A stretch of DNA of 40,278 nt. Source: an uncultured Lachnospiraceae bacterium (lineage in GTDB: Bacteria; Bacillota; Clostridia; Lachnospirales; Lachnospiraceae). The notes under the pieces are model-generated. The model was not told where the DNA came from, ran no database searches, and saw only the letters and a program-made list of their open reading frames with translations. A program made the position numbers and the translations under genes. The stretch covers positions 1-40,278 of the forward strand of contig CALWDR010000143.1 in NCBI GenBank assembly GCA_944376745.1, in the 5' to 3' direction. Below, piece by piece: positions 23,243 through 31,758 of the stretch (its first letter is position 1; each line of letters begins with the position of its first letter).

Positions 23243-24655
23243 ATGGGAATAAAATTGATCATGGCATGTTGTTTTCTTCCTTGTATCTTGATCATGTTTG
23301 GCGTGTTGTACATGGAGGGCCGGCAGAAGGGCAATGTCCTTCTGGGGGTTACCCTGTGGCCGGGAGCCGATAAGGAGGAGGGCGTCCGGAAGATCCAGAA
23401 GCGTTTTCGGAAGGAAATGTACCTGGCGCTTCTGAGTTCTGTCCTTGTGTTTTTATGCACTTGCATACCTAATAGGGAATCCATCGTCCTAAGCACCCAG
23501 ATCCTCTGGCTGATGGCGGCGATAGCGGTGTTTTTTGTGCCCATGGCAAACGGGAACCGGCGCATGAAAATCCTCAAGCGGGAGCGGCGGATCGAGATAC
23601 TGGAAGGGATACCGGAGGCTGTAACGGGGGCGGAAGGCGGCCAGAAGGTTTATGTGGATCTGAAGGCAGCTGCCGCCCCGAAGGGAAAGCCCTTCTTCCG
23701 GCTGTCCCTGGCGGGAGCCCTCCTGGGGCTGGTTCCGGTCCTGGGAGAACTGTTCCTGGCCCAAGGCTCCTTTTACGGGTGGTGGACGGAGCTTTTGCTG
23801 GTCATCATGTTCCTGGTGGGGCTTCTCTGCCTGTGGTTTCAGCGCTATTTCTGGCGGATGCGGACGGACGTCATCAGCTACCGCAGTCAGGTGAACATTC
23901 AGCTTTCCCGGGTGCGGCAGTACCAGTGGAGCCGGTTCTGGTGTATGTTCCTCTGGGGCAACTCGGTCTTTAATATCCTTCTGTGGATCAGTATGCACTG
24001 GACGAAGGGAGGAATCTACCTGATTCTTGGCGGTACATTTGCTTATATGCTTTTGGCCATGGCGGGCATGTTTGTGGCGGAGCGCAACGTGCGGAAGGTG
24101 TATGGAGCCTTTCAGAAGGAAGAAGGACTTTCGGTGGAGGAGGACGACCACTGGATATGCGGGATGTTTTACTACAACAAGAACGACAACCGCTTTATGG
24201 TGAATCAGCGGGTGGGGATCGGGACCACCGTAAATCTGGCCAAGACCTCGGGCAAGGTGTTCACTGCGGGCATTTCCCTGCTCACAGCGGCGGTGCTCGT
24301 CTGGGCTGTGGGCCTGATCCTTCTGGAGGACTTTGTCCCGGTCTCTCTGAAGGTGACGGAGGACGCGGTGATCTCCAGCCAGTATAAGGAGGAGTACCGG
24401 ATACCTCTGGAGGAGATCGATACGGTGGAACTGGTGGAGGAACTGCCCGCCATGAGCAAGCGTGTGGGTACCGCCCTGGATACCATCAAGAAAGGCTCCT
24501 TCCTGACGGAGGACTATGTGCCCTGCAAGGTATGCGTTCGCATAAAGAAACTGCCGGTTGTGAAGATCACCGCGGACGGGATGGTGTACTATCTCAACGA
24601 CGAGGAGCCGGAGGTCACGGAGGAGGTGTATGAGGAGCTTTTGAATTTGATGTAA
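23243..24655 (+). CDS. DUF1648/DUF5808-type polytopic membrane protein
   Basis: A 470-residue membrane protein. Spans can be read near residues 5-22, 60-80, 90-105, 165-180 (LAGALLGLVPVLGELFL), 185-205, 245-265, 270-290 and 350-375. A soluble loop GADKEEGVRKIQKRFRKE follows the first span. HWICGMFYYNKNDNRFMVNQ with GIGTTVNL matches the DUF5808 pattern, and the C-terminal ~90 residues (ISSQYKEEYRIPLEEIDTVEL) look like a bacterial PH-like domain. Function is unknown. ATG at 23243 is chosen for AGGAGG. A YtrA-type regulator upstream is the usual partner, suggesting cell-envelope stress response. Confidence 0.7.
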   Translation: MGIKLIMACCFLPCILIMFGVLYMEGRQKGNVLLGVTLWPGADKEEGVRKIQKRFRKEMYLALLSSVLVFLCTCIPNRESIVLSTQILWLMAAIAVFFVPMANGNRRMKILKRERRIEILEGIPEAVTGAEGGQKVYVDLKAAAAPKGKPFFRLSLAGALLGLVPVLGELFLAQGSFYGWWTELLLVIMFLVGLLCLWFQRYFWRMRTDVISYRSQVNIQLSRVRQYQWSRFWCMFLWGNSVFNILLWISMHWTKGGIYLILGGTFAYMLLAMAGMFVAERNVRKVYGAFQKEEGLSVEEDDHWICGMFYYNKNDNRFMVNQRVGIGTTVNLAKTSGKVFTAGISLLTAAVLVWAVGLILLEDFVPVSLKVTEDAVISSQYKEEYRIPLEEIDTVELVEELPAMSKRVGTALDTIKKGSFLTEDYVPCKVCVRIKKLPVVKITADGMVYYLNDEEPEVTEEVYEELLNLM

Positions 24656-24694
24656 AAAAATTACCGTATCAAAGAAAAAAAGATACAGGAGAGG

Positions 24695-24722
24695 TTGTAA
24701 AATCATAAAATCCGTGTATAAT
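24695..24722 (+). promoter_or_regulatory. Promoter of the ATPase/TOPRIM cassette
   Basis: TTGTAA (24695-24700), a 16-base spacer and TATAAT (24717-24722) end 27 bases before the ATPase ATG, which has GAGGAGGG upstream. The surrounding base composition turns AT-rich here. Confidence 0.7.
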
Positions 24723-24749
24723 ATCTCATATACGAGGAGGGCATGGGAT

Positions 24750-25847
24750 ATGTTGCAGGAGTTTAAGGTTAGGAATTATAAGAATTTTCGGGATGAGCTT
24801 GATTTTTCTTTAAAGACAATAAAGAATTATGAATTTAATAAAAACATTGTTGATAACGGCATTATAAGAGACAGTCTTGTAATCGGAGAAAACGCCAGCG
24901 GAAAAACAAATTTAGGCTATGCCATCCTGGATATTATCTGGCACTTGACAGACAAGGGCAGAAGAGATATCAGATGGTCGCCTAATTATTTCAACAGCGA
25001 TACGAATGTGTATTTTGAGTACACATTTCGGTTTGATGAGTCCATGATCGTATACAGCTACGAGAAAGAGCAGGCGGACAAGGTTGTCAGAGAGCGGTTA
25101 TATATTGATGGAAAAAAAGTGATTGAAAATGATCGCTCAGAAATGTGGGTCAGCCTGAAGGGGGCTGAAAATCTGAACCTGAAAAATTACAAACGCGATA
25201 TTTCGCTGGTAAAATATGTATATGCCAACACCATACTAGATGTAAACGATCAGAATTGTAAAGTGTTTCAGGAATTTATGCAGTTTGTAAACGGCATGTT
25301 ATGGTTTAGCAGTACGGAAGGCAATAATTATATAGGATTTTCCAATGAGAGGGGAAATCTTTTTGAGGCAATCGCAAGCCGTGAGAATGGAGTTGAAAAA
25401 TTACAGGCGTTTTTGCGGGAAGCGGGTATTGATTATCAACTGATTGTACGAGATAAAGGCGAGGGGAAAAATATTTATTGTAAGATGGGGCAAAAAGAAG
25501 TACCTTTGTCTTCTGTGGTATCCAGCGGAACAAGGTCGTTGATTTTTTTCTTTTTCTGGTATCTACAGGCAGAACAGGTTTCTTTTCTTTATATTGATGA
25601 GTTTGATGCTTTCTATCACACGGATTTATCTGCTGCAGTTGTAAAAAAGGTAATAGAACTGCAAAATGTACAGGCGATTGTGACATCACATAATACGGAC
25701 TTGCTTTCCGCAGGGCTGCTGCGTCCGGACTGTATTTTTAAATTGGAGGAGAATAAAATCAAGTCTTTCTCTGAACTTACAGAGAAAGCGCTGAGAGAGG
25801 CTCATAATTTACAGAAAATGTATAAAGCAGGGGCGTTTAATGATTAA
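24750..25847 (+). CDS. AAA15/AAA_21-type ATPase (RloA/AriA-like), first gene of an AT-rich cassette
   Basis: An ABC/SMC-like ATPase of the COG1106 type, 365 residues. The N-terminal FKVRNYKNFRDELDFSL is the typical OLD-like opening; Walker A is IGENASGKTNL (~residue 50); a signature-like VVSSGTRSLIFFF lies near 265; Walker B is FLYIDEFDAFYH, followed by VTSHNTDLL. Such ATPases work as sensors in two-gene defence or toxin systems with a nuclease partner. It overlaps the following TOPRIM-like gene by 8 bases (ATG inside the end of this gene). Composition is far more AT-rich than its neighbours (14 of 60 G+C in bases 24781-24840 against 38 of 60 in 24241-24300), a sign of horizontal transfer. 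The substrate or trigger is unknown. Confidence 0.75.
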   Translation: MLQEFKVRNYKNFRDELDFSLKTIKNYEFNKNIVDNGIIRDSLVIGENASGKTNLGYAILDIIWHLTDKGRRDIRWSPNYFNSDTNVYFEYTFRFDESMIVYSYEKEQADKVVRERLYIDGKKVIENDRSEMWVSLKGAENLNLKNYKRDISLVKYVYANTILDVNDQNCKVFQEFMQFVNGMLWFSSTEGNNYIGFSNERGNLFEAIASRENGVEKLQAFLREAGIDYQLIVRDKGEGKNIYCKMGQKEVPLSSVVSSGTRSLIFFFFWYLQAEQVSFLYIDEFDAFYHTDLSAAVVKKVIELQNVQAIVTSHNTDLLSAGLLRPDCIFKLEENKIKSFSELTEKALREAHNLQKMYKAGAFND

Positions 25848-26615
25848 GGATAAAGTAAAAAAGATTGCACTGATTTATGAGGGTATAAAAACGGAGAAAA
25901 ATTTATTTGAAAGTATAAAAAAGCATTTTTTTATGGTTCAGGCTGAGCTGGTGATCGTGACATTGCCTGCGGATGGAAATATTTACATGCTATGGTCAAG
26001 ATTAAAAGCAGATGATTTTGAAACGGATTTGATTCATGTTCTGAAGGAAATGAACCGTGATATTTCAGAAAAGCTGAAAGATGTGATGATAATGATTTTT
26101 CAGAGGTGTATCTTTTCTTCGATTATGATAGCCAAAATGATAATATTCCGAAAGAATTGCGGGAAAGAGATGTGCTGGAGGAAATGCTGCAGACATTTAA
26201 TAATGAAACGGAACTGGGAAAGTTATACATCTCTTACCCAATGGTGGAATCCATCAAAGAGATTTCTGTTAGCAGGCAGGATTATGTTACGTTTTATTTA
26301 CCCTTGTCTGAGTGTGGAAAATATAAGGAAATTGTTGGCGGTAAGTCGGATTACAGTGATTATAGAAAGATTACAAAAAAGATGTGGTATGCGGCTTGCA
26401 ATGCCAGCCGGAAGAGAGCCTCTGTGCTTGTGTCCTATAAAGAACAGTGTAATTATCAGGAGTTTCTGAATCGGCTTACGCAGGAAAACATTTATAAATC
26501 GCAAAAGAAGATTTTTATAAAAGAGAATCAGGCGATAGGTATTTTGAATTCAGTGCCGTTATTTTTACTTGAATATTATGACGAAACGTTTTGGAATCTG
26601 GTTTGCGAAGTATAA
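25840..26615 (+). pseudogene. TOPRIM-like (RloB/AriB-like) nuclease candidate, frameshifted
   Basis: The second cassette gene, ~257 residues once the frame is restored. The N-terminus IALIYEGIKTEKNLFESI carries the TOPRIM glutamate (compare CEGEKTEPNYF of RloB-like proteins), and VYLFFDYDSQND supplies the DxD acidic pair. The rest is helical, with SYPMVESIKEI and a Lys-rich C-terminus. Frame 1 (25840 to ~26082) must switch back one base (or skip two) at GATGTGATGATAATGAT to reach the frame that runs to 26615; the unshifted reading degenerates after LKDVMIM and stops at 26469. So the gene is inactivated, mis-sequenced or uses a programmed shift. Family placement between RloB and DUF4435/AriB is not settled. 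Confidence 0.6.
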
Positions 26616-26688
26616 GTCTTTCAGGAAGAGCTTGAGAATATGACATTTCCTATAATAAGCGCCTCCCCTGCCTTCATATAATATAAGG

Positions 26689-27435
26689 ATGACTCCCGGC
26701 GAGGATCTGCCCTTGAAGCCTTTGTATCGAAAAATCCTGTTTCTGGATATGGTTCTTTTGTGCCTGGCATTGCTTTTGGGCCTTAAGGAGCATGCGGCGG
26801 GGCACCCGGACTGCCTGCTGGCATCTCTGATCTTTTGGGACAGCGGCGAGGAGTCGGAGGAAGACCCCTACGGGGAGTTGATAAAAAAAGTTGCCCTCAC
26901 CTTTGACGACGGTCCCTATCCGCCGGGCACGGAACGGCTTTTGGACGGACTTTCGGAGCGGAAGGTGAAGGTGACTTTTTTTGTGTTGGGCATCCAGGCG
27001 GAGAAATACCCCGCGCTTCTGGAGCGGATGGACCGGGAGGGCCATCTGATCGGGAATCACACCTACAGCCATATCCGGCTTGGCAGGGACAACCGGGAGG
27101 CCTACAAGGCGGATCTGAAGAAGGCCGGGGAGCTGATTGCCTCCGTCACGGGGGAGGAGGTCCTGTTCGTGCGCCCGCCCTTTGGAAAATGGGATAAGGA
27201 GCTGGAGCAGGAGCTTGACATGTTTGAGGTGCTCTGGAGCCTGGACCCCAAGGACTGGAGTAAAGACAGCGCCTCTGAGATCGCCCGCGCGGTGCTTGAC
27301 AAGGTGAAGCCCGGCGATATTATTTTGCTCCATGACCAGTTTGCCTCCAGCGTGAACGCGGCCTTCCTCATTATAGACGAGCTGACCAGGCAGGGCTATG
27401 AGTTTGTGACGGTGGATGAGCTTTTGTTGGATTGA
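26689..27435 (+). CDS. Polysaccharide deacetylase (CE4/NodB family), membrane-anchored
   Basis: A metal-dependent de-N-acetylase of cell-wall or exopolysaccharide. NodB motifs in order: ALTFDDGPYPPGT (motif 1, catalytic base and metal Asp), HTYSHIRLG (motif 2, metal His), FVRPPFGKW (motif 3), WSLDPKDW (motif 4) and IILLHD (motif 5). All five are intact. A single span near residues 14-32 (ILFLDMVLLCLALLLGL) acts as signal anchor, placing the domain outside. Length 248 is compact. The ATG at 26689 has AAGG touching it, so a TTG at 26713 with GAGG 8 bases upstream may be the real start. GC content returns to the genome norm. Confidence 0.88.
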   Translation: MTPGEDLPLKPLYRKILFLDMVLLCLALLLGLKEHAAGHPDCLLASLIFWDSGEESEEDPYGELIKKVALTFDDGPYPPGTERLLDGLSERKVKVTFFVLGIQAEKYPALLERMDREGHLIGNHTYSHIRLGRDNREAYKADLKKAGELIASVTGEEVLFVRPPFGKWDKELEQELDMFEVLWSLDPKDWSKDSASEIARAVLDKVKPGDIILLHDQFASSVNAAFLIIDELTRQGYEFVTVDELLLD

Positions 27436-27786
27436 GGAAGCCGGCGGGTTTCCGGCGCATGCAGGCAGAGGGCCGGACAGCTGGCGGAGGAGCGGCGCGT
27501 GCAGGCATCTGTCCAAACAGCCGGCGCCGGGAGGTTCCCCTTTTGGAAATATCCCACAGGGAAAATGGGTATTTCCCCCAAAAAAACATCCTATTTGTAA
27601 AATCTTTGCGAAAAACAGACTTTACTCTTGTAAAGAGCCCGCTTTTCGTGTATCTTAGTATAATAGGTAATTGAAGGAATCAAACTTCTGTCTGTCATAT
27701 TCGCGGGACACAGAGGGCGTTAAGCGGAATAGACAACTGAATTTTGCAAGTTTTGAGGATTCATCATGCAAAAAGAGGAGAAGCAC
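27436..27786. other. Intergenic region with hairpins, no gene
   Basis: The first ~110 bases are very GC-rich with short dyads (GCCGG...CCGGC at ~27440-27457) and two related GC(A/G)TGCAGGCA stretches. Next, GGAAATATCCC (27545-27555) pairs with GGGTATTTCC (27567-27576), one bulged base, with no T-run after it. A TATAAT at 27659-27664 precedes rarA but has no good -35 partner. No protein is supported on either strand. Confidence 0.5.
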
Positions 27787-29106
27787 ATGGATTTATTTGA
27801 TTACATGAGAGAACAGAACCAGAAGAAGGAATCTCCTCTGGCCAGCAGGCTCCGGCCCACGACTCTTGAGGAGGTGGTGGGGCAGCAGCACATTATCGGG
27901 AAGGATAAGCTTCTGTACCGGGCGATCCAGGCGGATAAGCTTAGCTCCATCATTTTTTACGGTCCTCCGGGCACGGGGAAGACCACCCTGGCCAGGGTGA
28001 TCGCCAACACCACCAGCGCGGAATTTACCCAGATCAACGCCACCTCTGCCGGGAAGAAGGACATGGAGGAGGTGGTGGCCAGGGCCAAGGAATTAAACGG
28101 CATGTACGGGAAGAAAACCATCCTGTTCATCGATGAGATTCACCGGTTCAACAAAGGCCAGCAGGATTACCTTCTGCCCTTCGTGGAAGACGGCACCGTC
28201 ATTTTGATCGGAGCCACCACGGAGAATCCCTATTTTGAGGTGAACGGGGCGCTCCTTTCCAGGTCCGTGATCTTTGAACTGAAGGCGCTGAGCAAGGAGG
28301 ACATCAAGGTCCTGCTTCTTCGGGCCGTCCAGGACAAGGAGAAGGGCATGGGCGCCTACCATGCCGTCATGGATGCGGAGGCCCTGGAATTTCTGGCGGA
28401 TGTGGCCAACGGGGACGCAAGGGCGGCCCTGACGGCCATCGAGCTGGGCGTCCTCACCACCCCCCGCAGCGAGGACGGGAAGATCCATATCACCCTGGAG
28501 GTGGCCTCCGAGTGTATCCAGAAACGGGTGGTGCGCTACGACAAGACCGGGGATAACCATTACGACACCGTTTCCGCCTTTATCAAGAGCATGCGGGGCT
28601 CGGACCCGGACGCGGCGGTGTACTACCTGGCCCGGATGCTGTACGCCGGGGAGGACATCAGATTTATCGCCCGCCGGATCATGATCTGCGCCGCGGAGGA
28701 TGTGGGAAACGCGGACCCTAACGCCCTGACGGTGGCGGTGAGCGCGGCCCAGGCCGTGGAGCGCGTCGGCATGCCGGAGGCCCAGATCATCCTGTCCCAG
28801 GCCGTGACCTACGTGGCGGGGGCGCCCAAGAGCAACGCCGCCAGCGAAGCCATTTTCAAGGCCATGGAGGCGGTGAAAAATACCAGCACGGCGCCCATTC
28901 CCGTGCATCTTCAGGACGCCCACTACAAGGGAGCCCAGAAGCTGGGCCACGGGGATGGTTACAAATATGCCCACCTATATCCCAATCATTACGTGAAGCA
29001 GCAGTATCTGCCCGACGGGCTTACGGAGACAGAATTTTACCAGCCTACGGAGCAGGGCTATGAAAAGCGGATGAAGGAATGGTTGGATTTTCTAAAAAAA
29101 GAGTAA
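27787..29106 (+). CDS. rarA: Replication-associated recombination protein A (RarA/MgsA)
   Basis: An AAA+ ATPase of the clamp-loader-like family acting at stalled replication forks. N-terminal PLASRLRPTTLEEVVGQQHI, Walker A YGPPGTGKTTLA (~residue 58), Walker B ILFIDEIHRFNKGQQD, sensor 1 IGATTENPYFEVNGALLSR, and the C-terminal MgsA domain with DPDAAVYYLARML, AAEDVGNADP and YKYAHLYPNHY. Length 439 is standard. ATG at 27787 is chosen over 27766 because AGAGGAGAAG sits at the right distance. The aminotransferase begins 15 bases downstream. Confidence 0.95.
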   Translation: MDLFDYMREQNQKKESPLASRLRPTTLEEVVGQQHIIGKDKLLYRAIQADKLSSIIFYGPPGTGKTTLARVIANTTSAEFTQINATSAGKKDMEEVVARAKELNGMYGKKTILFIDEIHRFNKGQQDYLLPFVEDGTVILIGATTENPYFEVNGALLSRSVIFELKALSKEDIKVLLLRAVQDKEKGMGAYHAVMDAEALEFLADVANGDARAALTAIELGVLTTPRSEDGKIHITLEVASECIQKRVVRYDKTGDNHYDTVSAFIKSMRGSDPDAAVYYLARMLYAGEDIRFIARRIMICAAEDVGNADPNALTVAVSAAQAVERVGMPEAQIILSQAVTYVAGAPKSNAASEAIFKAMEAVKNTSTAPIPVHLQDAHYKGAQKLGHGDGYKYAHLYPNHYVKQQYLPDGLTETEFYQPTEQGYEKRMKEWLDFLKKE

Positions 29107-29121
29107 ATGGAGGAGAAACGA

Positions 29122-30408
29122 ATGCAGTCCTATCAGGAAATGTCAAAGGAAGAATTATTACAGGAGAAGGCGAAGCTTTCCGCCGTCTACAAGAAGTATC
29201 AGCAGAGCGGTTTGAAGCTGGACATGTCCAGAGGAAAGCCCTCAACGGAGCAGTTGGATCTGTCCATGGGAATGCTGGACGTTCTAAACAGGGACAGCGA
29301 TCTGAAATGTGAGGACGGGACCGACTGCCGCAACTACGGCGTGGTGGACGGTATCCACGAGGCCAAGGTGCTTCTGGGGGACATGATCGAGTGCCATCCC
29401 GACAACATCATCATTTACGGCAACTCCAGCCTGAACGTGATGTACGACTGTATCTCCCGATCCATGACCCACGGCGTGATGGGAAACACCCCCTGGTGCA
29501 AGCTTGACAAGGTAAAATTCCTCTGCCCCGTTCCCGGATATGACAGGCATTTTGCCATCACGGAGTATTTCGGCATCGAGATGATCAACGTGCCCATGCT
29601 GCCCACGGGCCCGGATATGGACATGGTGGAAAAATTAGTCAGCGAGGACGAGGCCATCAAGGGGATCTGGTGCGTGCCCAAGTATTCCAACCCCCAGGGG
29701 ATCACCTACTCCGACGAGACCGTGCGCCGGTTCGCGCGCTTAAAGCCCGCGGCCAAGGATTTTCGCATTTACTGGGACAACGCCTACGGCGTGCATCACC
29801 TCTATGACATCGACCAGGATAACCTGATCGAGATCCTGGCGGAGTGCAAGCGGGCGGGCAATCCGGATATGGTGTACAAATTCTGTTCCACCTCCAAGAT
29901 CACCTTCTCCGGCTCCGGCATCGCGGCCCTGGCCACCTCCCTCAACAACCTGGAGGATATCAAGAAGCAGCTCTCCATCGCCACCATCGGCCACGACAAG
30001 GTGAACCAGCTTCGCCATGTTAGGTTCTTCGGGGACATTCACGGCGTCATGGAGCACATGAAGAAGCACGCGGACATTTTAAGACCCAAATTTGAGCTAG
30101 TGCTTGACACTCTGGACCAGGAGCTGGCCGGACGGGGAGTGGGAAGCTGGATCCGTCCCAAGGGCGGGTATTTTATCTGCTTTGAATCCCTGGAGGGCTG
30201 CGCCAAGGCCATCGTGTCCAAGGCCAAGAAGGCCGGCATGGTGATGACCCCGGCGGGAGCGCCCTTCCCCTACGGAAAGGACCCCAAGGATTCCGTCATC
30301 CGCATCGCGCCCACCTACCCCACCCTGGAGGATCTGCGGCTGGCCACGGATATTTTCGTGGTGTGCGTGAAGCTGGTGAGCATCGATAAGATTCTGGAAA
30401 CGAAGTAG
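29122..30408 (+). CDS. PLP-dependent aminotransferase, class I (aspartate-aminotransferase-like PF12897)
   Basis: A fold-type I aminotransferase of 428 residues. Landmarks: LDMSRGKPSTEQLDLS (N-terminal substrate segment), YGNSSLNVMYD (PLP phosphate region), WCVPKYSNPQGITYSDE with the Asn/Pro turn, YWDNAYGVHHLYD (Asp and Tyr contacting PLP), and the Schiff-base lysine in CSTSKITFSGSG. The C-terminus has RIAPTYPTLEDL with the carboxylate-binding Arg. This subfamily is related to MocR-like aminotransferase domains but has no DNA-binding part; the amino donor is not predictable. ATG at 29122 has GGAGGAG upstream. A hairpin follows its stop. Confidence 0.85.
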   Translation: MQSYQEMSKEELLQEKAKLSAVYKKYQQSGLKLDMSRGKPSTEQLDLSMGMLDVLNRDSDLKCEDGTDCRNYGVVDGIHEAKVLLGDMIECHPDNIIIYGNSSLNVMYDCISRSMTHGVMGNTPWCKLDKVKFLCPVPGYDRHFAITEYFGIEMINVPMLPTGPDMDMVEKLVSEDEAIKGIWCVPKYSNPQGITYSDETVRRFARLKPAAKDFRIYWDNAYGVHHLYDIDQDNLIEILAECKRAGNPDMVYKFCSTSKITFSGSGIAALATSLNNLEDIKKQLSIATIGHDKVNQLRHVRFFGDIHGVMEHMKKHADILRPKFELVLDTLDQELAGRGVGSWIRPKGGYFICFESLEGCAKAIVSKAKKAGMVMTPAGAPFPYGKDPKDSVIRIAPTYPTLEDLRLATDIFVVCVKLVSIDKILETK

Positions 30409-30416
30409 GTATCATG

Positions 30417-30438
30417 GGGGCAAAATATTGGTTGCCCC
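30417..30438 (+). terminator. Possible weak terminator after the aminotransferase
   Basis: GGGGCAA (30417-30423) pairs with TTGCCCC (30432-30438) with an 8-base loop, followed by TGCATTTTA. The T-run is short, so partial read-through into the next gene is likely. Confidence 0.45.
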
Positions 30439-30472
30439 TGCATTTTATAGGAGTCGGGGAGCAGGATAGGAC

Positions 30473-31576
30473 ATGAGCAAGAAAGAGGATTTATCAGGCA
30501 AGGAACATACATTTTTGAACAAAGTGAAATCATTTTTGAAGCGGAAGGACATTGAATTTTCCGCAAAGAGGTACGGCATTGACGCCATGAGCGCCATGGC
30601 CCAGGGGCTGTTTGCCTCTCTCCTGATCGGTACCATCATCAGCACCCTGGGGCAGCAGCTTGGGGTGGAAGCCTTGGAGCAGGTGGGAAATTTTGCCAAA
30701 AATGCCACGGGCTACGCTATGGCCATCGCCATCGGACATGCCTTGAAGTGCCCGCCGCTGGTGCTGTTTTCCCTGGCCGCCGTGGGCGGGGCCGCCAACG
30801 AGCTGGGAGGCGCCGGAGGGCCCCTGGCGGTGCTGGTGATCGCCATAATCGCGGCGGAGTGCGGCAAGGCCGTATCCAAGGAGACGAAGATCGACATTCT
30901 GGTGACGCCCTTTGTGACGATCCTGGTGGGCGCTCTGCTGTCCATGTGGCTGGCTCCCGCCATCGGGAAGGTGGGAACTGTGGCGGGCAGCGCCATCATG
31001 TGGGCCACGGAGCTGCAGCCCTTCTTCATGGGCATCCTGGTGTCCGTGATCGTGGGCATTGTCCTGACCCTGCCCATTTCCAGCGCCGCCGTCTGCTCCG
31101 TGCTGGGACTTACCGGACTGGCCGGGGGCGCCGCCGTGGCGGGCTGCTGCGCCCAGATGGTGGGCTTCGCGGTGCTGAGCTTTCGGGAGAACCGCTGGGG
31201 CGGACTGGTGGCCCAGGGCCTGGGCACCAGCATGCTGCAGATGGGCAATATCGTGAAAAATCCCAGGATCTGGATTCCGGCGACCCTGGCCTCCGCCGTC
31301 ACCGGTCCCATCGCCACCTGCGTGTTTCAGCTTGAGATGAACGGGGAGGCTGTGGCCTCCGGCTTGGGTACCTGCGGTCTGGTGGGGCAGATCGGCGTAT
31401 ATACCGGATGGGTCAACGACATTGCGGCAGGGACGAAAGCCGCCATTACGGCCTTCGACTGGCTGGGCCTGGTGCTGATCTGCTTTCTCCTGCCCGGCTT
31501 GCTGAGCTGGGCCTTCGGACTATTTTTCCGAAAGATCGGCTGGATCAGGGAGAACGATCTGAAGTTGGATCTGTAG
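30473..31576 (+). CDS. PTS EIIC-like membrane protein (PTS_EIIC_2, PF13303)
   Basis: A 367-residue membrane protein of the PTS sugar-channel-like family PF13303. After a charged N-terminus (residues 1-35) it shows DAMSAMAQGLFASLLIGTI, a glycine-rich GYAMAIAIGHALKCPPLV, LVTPFVTILVGALLSMWLAP, QPFFMGILVSVIVGIVLTLP, SAAVCSVLGLTGLAGGAA, and an ending near WAFGLFFRKIGWI, in all about nine to ten spans. No EIIA or EIIB domain or gene is nearby, so phosphotransferase coupling is unproven and the substrate unknown. ATG has GGGAGCAGGA upstream. A good terminator follows. Confidence 0.85.
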   Translation: MSKKEDLSGKEHTFLNKVKSFLKRKDIEFSAKRYGIDAMSAMAQGLFASLLIGTIISTLGQQLGVEALEQVGNFAKNATGYAMAIAIGHALKCPPLVLFSLAAVGGAANELGGAGGPLAVLVIAIIAAECGKAVSKETKIDILVTPFVTILVGALLSMWLAPAIGKVGTVAGSAIMWATELQPFFMGILVSVIVGIVLTLPISSAAVCSVLGLTGLAGGAAVAGCCAQMVGFAVLSFRENRWGGLVAQGLGTSMLQMGNIVKNPRIWIPATLASAVTGPIATCVFQLEMNGEAVASGLGTCGLVGQIGVYTGWVNDIAAGTKAAITAFDWLGLVLICFLLPGLLSWAFGLFFRKIGWIRENDLKLDL

Positions 31577-31652
31577 AGTCTTATGATGATTGCGGCAATG
31601 CTCCTTGAGAGAAAAGAGTTTACTGTATACGATGTCAAGAATACGAAAGTAG

Positions 31653-31683
31653 GAAGGGTGCAGAGAATTTTACTGCATCCTTC
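31653..31683 (+). terminator. Terminator after the EIIC-like gene
   Basis: GAAGGGTGCAG (31653-31663) pairs with CTGCATCCTTC (31673-31683) with one G-T pair and a 9-base loop, followed by TTGCTATTTT. It separates the operon from the AAA-ATPase-like gene. Confidence 0.75.
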
Positions 31684-31758
31684 TTGCTATTTTCATAGAA
31701 ATACGTCATAATAATAAAAAGGTTGTAAAAGAAGCTTTAAGGAGGTACCGGTTATGGA

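Noticed and set aside
24750..26615. Calling the cassette a PARIS system outright
   Set aside because: The ATPase is shorter than typical AriA and the partner cannot be tied to DUF4435 rather than RloB by reading alone.
31584..31711. 42-codon frame MMIAAMLLERKEFTV... after the EIIC-like gene
   Set aside because: No ribosome site, and a clear hairpin terminator lies inside it.
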